From NCBI GenBank assembly GCA_031283835.1, contig JAITBA010000140.1, positions 1 through 5,596 of the forward strand: a stretch of 5,596 nt of DNA. Direction: 5' to 3'. This stretch comes from Oscillospiraceae bacterium. Lineage in GTDB: Bacteria; Bacillota; Clostridia; Oscillospirales; Acutalibacteraceae. Of the stretch, positions 4,426-5,596 are shown piece after piece; the first letter of the stretch is position 1, and each line of letters begins with the position of its first letter. A program made the position numbers and the translations under genes. Under the pieces are notes generated by a model that did no database searches, had not been told where the DNA came from, and saw nothing but the letters and a program-made list of their open reading frames with translations.

Positions 4426-5596
4426 GCGTCAAACCCTCCCCAACCTTCGGCAAACAGCGCCTTGGCTGTGATGTCGCCCGCCTGCAAATCAAAAATCGCC
4501 TGCGGGATGGCATAGTTGATATAATATTGATACATCGGCAGCTCTTGCTGCACAAAGTCGTCGAAGTATTGGGTGTCGCCCGCAACGATGGCGGCGGCCA
4601 GCATTGTTGAAACATAGCTGGCGTTGGGCGCATAAGTTTCTTGCTCCGTCAAGGCTCGCGTTTCGGCTAGCGCCGCTTTGGCGTTGCCCGCCAAAATATT
4701 TGCCGCTGCCTTTGCGGCCACCGCGCTGGTTATGGTTTCGGGTTCGGCGTCTTTTGCCTTGATTACTTCGTCGCACAGGGCGGCGGCCTTTTTGTAATCC
4801 GCACCTCGGTACGCAAGCTCCGCCTGCACCAGCCGCATTTCGTAACGCCCGACCGGACGCTTGGAATATTTTTCAATCAGATCTTGCGCCTCGTCTTTTT
4901 CGCCGCGCAGCCACAATGCTTTCACCCGGTTCCGCGCAGAATCATAATCCTCGGGGAAAATTGCCAGGCTGGCCTCGCTCAGGGCCGCAACCGCTTCATA
5001 GTCTTCTTTTTGAATGGCACGGCGCAGCGCCACGCGGCCATACATCCAAAACGCCGCGTCAGGGTCGTTTTGCAGCTTTTTTAGCAGCGCGTCAACGGCC
5101 TTTGCGTTGTCGGGGTCCAAAAACAGCTGCTGCAGTTCCAGCGCGTCGCAGTAGAGCGCGAAGGTTTTGTTTTTGTTCTTTTGACGAGCCTGGGCCAGGG
5201 CTTCCACCACCGCGGCGACTTCGTCTTCCTCTTCGCCGGTGATTCCTTCGAGGGCGTCATAGACCGCCTGCACCCGCGCATAATCCGCCGCAAACTGCCG
5301 CAGCCGCCGGGGCACCTTTTTGCCCTCCGGCAACAAATCGGCATAGTACGATGTTAGTGGGAAGGGCCCGTTCATCTCTTGCAGCACCCGCAGCTCCCGC
5401 TCCTGCACAAAGGTGCCAATAGAAATGGCCGGCGCGCTGTCCGCGCCAAAAACCGCCTGCTCAATGCCCGTTGACGCCAGGTTTTGCCCGTCGTTATAAA
5501 GGCCGTTATAGACGCTGAAGGCGTTTCGGTAGTCTTTGCGCGCCTCAAACGCAAGCCCTGCGAGCGCCTGCAGCGACAAAGTTGTGTTCAGCACCG
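4422..5596 (-). CDS. TPR-like helical-repeat protein, 5' end outside window
   Basis: The frame is open from the right edge of the window to the TGA at 4422-4424, at least 390 residues. The GTG at 5594 next to the edge is most likely an internal valine, since no ribosome site can be seen, so the N terminus is missing. The visible part has no membrane helix and is almost entirely alpha-helical in composition, rich in Ala, Glu and Leu. TPR-like units can be recognised at about 180-214 (AFWMYGRVALRRA, then Tyr-Glu-Ala), 217-248, 251-284 (AELAYRGADYKKAAAL) and 288-318. An acidic patch GEEEDEV lies at 120-126. Such solenoids usually hold protein partners together. The last codons overlap the start of the acidic membrane protein gene by four bases, making that protein the obvious candidate partner. 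The cellular role is unknown. Confidence 0.85.
   Translation of the reverse strand, partial: VLNTTLSLQALAGLAFEARKDYRNAFSVYNGLYNDGQNLASTGIEQAVFGADSAPAISIGTFVQERELRVLQEMNGPFPLTSYYADLLPEGKKVPRRLRQFAADYARVQAVYDALEGITGEEEDEVAAVVEALAQARQKNKNKTFALYCDALELQQLFLDPDNAKAVDALLKKLQNDPDAAFWMYGRVALRRAIQKEDYEAVAALSEASLAIFPEDYDSARNRVKALWLRGEKDEAQDLIEKYSKRPVGRYEMRLVQAELAYRGADYKKAAALCDEVIKAKDAEPETITSAVAAKAAANILAGNAKAALAETRALTEQETYAPNASYVSTMLAAAIVAGDTQYFDDFVQQELPMYQYYINYAIPQAIFDLQAGDITAKALFAEGWGGFDA

Noticed and set aside
5592..5594. GTG as true start of the TPR-like protein
   Set aside because: It lies two bases from the window edge with no ribosome site visible, and the frame stays open to the edge. An internal valine is more likely.

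Overview
All convincing genes in this window lie on the minus strand and read right to left. The window suggests a Gram-positive Firmicute of the clostridial type at roughly 50% GC. The reasons are strong GGAGG-type ribosome sites, short gene overlaps, a histidine kinase with almost no extracellular loop, and its linkage to an ABC transporter. This placement is inferred from style and gene families, not from a marker gene.

Right block (5596-3673). A helical-repeat (TPR-like) protein, cut off at its 5' end by the window edge, overlaps by four bases (ATGA) with a 250-residue membrane protein of unknown function. That protein has a hydrophobic N-terminal half, a roughly 65-residue Glu/Ala/Val tract and a C-terminal membrane helix. 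The overlap implies the two are made together. The N-terminal half looks to me like a degenerate relative of small integral-membrane zinc-protease-like proteins without the HExxH site, but this is tentative.

Spacer (3672-3560). It holds a near-perfect 36-base hairpin whose T-rich tail lies on the plus strand, opposite to the genes. A second, smaller hairpin would compete with it. I see no convincing promoter for the next gene here.

Left block (3559-1). An OmpR/PhoB-type response regulator and an intramembrane-sensing-type histidine kinase overlap by 14 bases. After a 122-base gap come an ABC ATPase and an FtsX/MacB-type permease whose 3' end lies outside the window. The permease runs from 1072 to the left edge as an open frame with no stop. 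The gap contains four GTGAC/GTCAC half-sites at exactly 11-base steps, ending 10 bases before an extended -10 element. This is the layout expected of a promoter switched on by a PhoB-family regulator, so the simplest reading is that the kinase/regulator pair controls the transporter genes. The arrangement resembles the Bce-type peptide-antibiotic sensing and detoxification modules of Firmicutes. However, the permease begins with one helix followed by a large extracellular domain (MacB-like), not with the usual BceB layout.

No tRNA, rRNA, CRISPR array or insertion sequence was seen. The most interesting items are the 11-base-step operator, the wrongly oriented hairpin and the acidic membrane protein coupled to the TPR-like protein.
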